Positions 6,638 to 6,970 of a stretch of DNA of 6,970 nucleotides are shown in pieces. The notes under the pieces are model-generated. The model saw only the letters and a program-made list of their open reading frames with translations, was not told the origin of the DNA and ran no database searches. Source of the DNA: JAJPJX01 sp964568355 (GTDB taxonomy: Bacteria > Acidobacteriota > Terriglobia > Bryobacterales > Bryobacteraceae). Positions within the stretch are counted from its first letter, which is position 1, and the number at the start of each line of letters is the position of its first letter. The translations under genes were made by a program, and so were the position numbers. The stretch is taken from assembly GCA_964568355.1 (NCBI GenBank), contig CAZMRK010000087.1:1-6970 (forward strand), in the 5' to 3' direction.

Positions 6638-6970
6638 CTACTGCCTGCCTTCCTCAACCGCCCCCCGCTTCCGTAGCAGAGTCACCGTTCTCCTCTGAGC
6701 CGGTCCGCCGAACCGCAGTGCGTATCCCAAGGGCGTGCACTCCACGATCTCGCCCGGCTGCTCGTAGCTCCCTGGAAGCCTGGCGCGCACCGTAAGGTCT
6801 GCACCGCGCTCAATCAGCATCTGTGCTATCGGCAAGCCGGCATCATCGAACTGCGTTACGGCGTGGAAGATGGCAGTGTGTCCACCGATGCCGGCATCGT
6901 CGACGGTTGCGCGGGCATTGACGTCGGCCCCGCGGTCGAGGAGCAAAGCGACCGCGGGAAGGCTTCCATA
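6638..6970 (-). CDS. Ankyrin-repeat protein, C-terminal 110 residues (N-terminus outside the window)
   Basis: The minus-strand frame is open from the window edge (6970) to a TAG at 6640-6638. A TTG at 6946-6944 could be mistaken for a start, but the frame continues upstream in the same style (YGSLPAVALLLDRG), so this is an internal fragment. The visible part contains about three ankyrin units: a partial one ending LLLDRGADVNAR; a second with HTAIFHAV and AQMLIERGADLTVRA; and a third with CTPLGYALRFGG and VTLLRKRGAVEEGRQ at the end. The TPL and L-L-x-x-G-A-D signatures are typical. A longer insertion (RLPGSYEQPGEIVE) separates the last two units. Ankyrin stacks bind other proteins. No partner or enzymatic domain is visible here, so no function can be assigned. 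The gene is convergent with the efflux operon, with 61 bp between the stops, and is probably a separate unit. Confidence 0.88.
   Translation of the reverse strand, partial: YGSLPAVALLLDRGADVNARATVDDAGIGGHTAIFHAVTQFDDAGLPIAQMLIERGADLTVRARLPGSYEQPGEIVECTPLGYALRFGGPAQRRTVTLLRKRGAVEEGRQ

Overview
The window carries one complete tripartite RND multidrug-efflux operon, flanked on the left by the start of a divergently transcribed, frameshifted DinB-like gene and on the right by the C-terminal end of a convergent ankyrin-repeat gene. No CRISPR array, tRNA, rRNA, transposase or integrase is visible. I do not see a previously undescribed system. The points worth a second look are the regulatory and intergenic signals and some substitutions in conserved pump motifs.

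The DNA is moderately GC-rich and clearly from a Gram-negative-type (diderm) bacterium, because it encodes an outer-membrane efflux lipoprotein and a periplasmic adaptor. The DinB-type protein (motifs WSRK..EL.GHL.DSAANNHQRF and GY.Q), the ankyrin protein and the lipoprotein-type adaptor and outer-membrane factor together resemble gene content I associate with Acidobacteriota (Bryobacterales/Solibacter-like). That assignment is inference from memory and is only moderately likely.

Layout. Positions 1-269 (minus) hold the N-terminal part of a DinB-like protein whose frame breaks near 140. Positions 270-742 are a 473-bp intergenic stretch between divergent genes. It contains a cluster of small palindromes (354-425) and, 58 bp before the operon's first start codon, a perfect 12-bp palindrome (674-685) that looks like a repressor operator. 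Then on the plus strand come the adaptor (743-1999), the inner-membrane pump (1992-5159) and the outer-membrane channel (5161-6576). The first two genes overlap by 8 bp and the last two are 1 bp apart, so they are almost certainly one transcript with coupled translation. After a 61-bp gap, 6638-6970 (minus) is the end of an ankyrin-repeat protein that continues past the window.

The three operon products should assemble into one AcrAB-TolC/MexAB-OprM-like machine. The proton-driven trimeric pump takes amphiphilic compounds from the periplasm or inner membrane, the lipid-anchored adaptor bridges the periplasm, and the lipid-anchored OprM/NodT-type channel conducts across the outer membrane. No regulator gene is next to the operon inside the window, so the presumed operator would be read by a regulator encoded elsewhere.
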